Shown here in pieces: positions 63,555-64,000 of a stretch of DNA of 64,000 nt. The stretch covers positions 310,001 to 374,000 of the forward strand of contig NZ_JAJEJT010000003.1 in NCBI RefSeq assembly GCF_021390645.1, written 5' to 3'. Under the pieces are notes generated by a model that had not been told where the DNA came from, searched no databases, and saw only the letters and a list, made by a program, of their open reading frames with translations. The position numbers and the translations under genes are program-made. Position 1 is the stretch's first letter. Every line of letters begins with the position of its first letter. The stretch comes from Paraburkholderia flagellata. Lineage in GTDB: Bacteria; Pseudomonadota; Gammaproteobacteria; Burkholderiales; Burkholderiaceae.

Positions 63555-63845
63555 ATTGCCGGCTGTTTATTTTGTTGCCCGCGTGAATGCCATGCCAGGC
63601 AACGGGCGCAGCCCGGTAGGGCCGCATCGCTTCGTCCGCAAAACGGGGCGCCTCGTGAAACAGTTACAAGATAAGTGTTGACGCTGGCTCACCCGGCAGG
63701 TACTGTGCTGTTCGAAGGTCAAGAAGTTCGATTGCTGTTCATCAATTGCTCGCTCCTCGGCGGTATTCGTTGTCCTCTCCCTCCTTGTCGCTTCGCGTGC
63801 TCTTTAAGAGAGCAAATCTTCGTTTATTTTTCTCAAGGATTCTTC
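63555..63845. other. Upstream region and long leader of the cold-shock gene
   Basis: 291 bp. The promoter listed next predicts an untranslated leader of about 130 bases, as in cspA-type mRNAs that are controlled by leader folding. A CTTTAAGAGAG stretch near 63800 and TTTATTTTTCTCAAGGA before the ATG (with AAGGA as ribosome-binding site) are seen. Confidence 0.6.
63678..63706 (+). promoter_or_regulatory. Promoter of the cold-shock gene
   Basis: TTGACG (63678-63683), a 17-base spacer and TACTGT (63701-63706). Transcript start is expected near 63713. Confidence 0.6.
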
Positions 63846-64000
63846 ATGGATACCGGTACCGTTAAGTGGTTCAACGACAGCAAAGGCTTTGGCTTCATTA
63901 CCCCGGACAAGGGCGGCGACGACCTGTTCGCTCACTTCTCCGAGATCCGCAGCGACGGCTTCAAGACGCTGGCTGAAAATCAGAAGGTGAGCTTCGAAAC
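63846..64000 (+). CDS. Cold-shock protein, CspA family (cut by window edge)
   Basis: The ATG at 63846 is preceded by AAGGA; 51 complete codons are seen before the window ends. [18 protein letters not shown] has RNP1 (KGFGFI, residues 13-18), and DLFAHF (26-31) is RNP2. This is the OB-fold single-strand nucleic-acid chaperone, about 67 residues when complete. Confidence 0.96.
   Translation, partial: MDTGTVKWFNDSKGFGFITPDKGGDDLFAHFSEIRSDGFKTLAENQKVSFE

Noticed and set aside
1..64000. CRISPR arrays, tRNA or rRNA genes, integrases, transposases
   Set aside because: Scanned for regularly spaced repeats, cloverleaf-like sequences and catalytic motifs; none seen.

Overview
The window is GC-rich DNA dense with catabolic, transport and regulatory genes. 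Trimeric OmpC-type porins, a DUF4148 protein, a 1613-residue NAD-glutamate dehydrogenase, a membrane PQQ glucose-type dehydrogenase, three beta-keto acid cleavage enzymes (BKACE) and AraC regulators with an arabinose-binding-type N-terminus together point to a betaproteobacterium of the Burkholderiaceae, most like Paraburkholderia or Caballeronia. That is inferred from gene content; there is no rRNA marker. I see no transposase, integrase, tRNA or CRISPR array.

Layout. (1) 1-8.6 kb, all + strand: an aldehyde dehydrogenase tail, a four-gene polyamine-type ABC importer, a four-gene polar amino-acid ABC importer and a LysR regulator. (2) 9-17.5 kb: two porins flanking a Gcd-type quinoprotein dehydrogenase, a MetQ-MetI pair without its ATPase, and a tandem pair of small paralogous proteins. 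(3) 17.8-21.2 kb: a Puu-like set (FAD amine oxidase, XRE-cupin regulator, glutamine-synthetase-like ligase) with operator-like palindromes; with region 1 it suggests uptake and gamma-glutamylation of an amine.

(4) 22-38.4 kb: two related catabolic clusters, each headed by a divergent AraC gene. Cluster A (22.0-28.0 kb) has an internally deleted quinone oxidoreductase, a TauD-type dioxygenase, an MFS transporter, two SDRs and an HD-domain protein with a diiron-oxygenase-like ligand pattern. Cluster B (29.0-38.4 kb) has BKACE, MFS, an intact quinone oxidoreductase, TauD, an RBBP9-type hydrolase, a DsbA-family protein, an acyl-CoA synthetase and a BON-domain protein. The oxidoreductase-TauD pair has the same 10-bp spacing in both, so the clusters share ancestry. 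Pairing of a 2-oxoglutarate dioxygenase with an HD oxygenase recalls PhnY/PhnZ and TmpA/TmpB and is the best candidate for an undescribed oxidative pathway.

(5) 38.7-49.9 kb: a porin, a MalT-like ATP-dependent LuxR regulator, a divergent USP/hemerythrin-like fusion gene with an MFS exporter, then a CMD-family protein and two BKACEs facing a third AraC gene. An unusual G-run palindrome occurs both upstream of the porin and between the regulator and the fusion gene, suggesting one regulon.

(6) 50-64 kb: an MltF-like lytic transglycosylase, a TSUP permease, a divergent FtsH-like protease, NAD-glutamate dehydrogenase, a LysR/SDR divergon around a perfect 21-bp interrupted palindrome (the SDR lacks the catalytic Tyr and Lys), a PNPOx-like protein, and the start of a cold-shock gene with a long leader.
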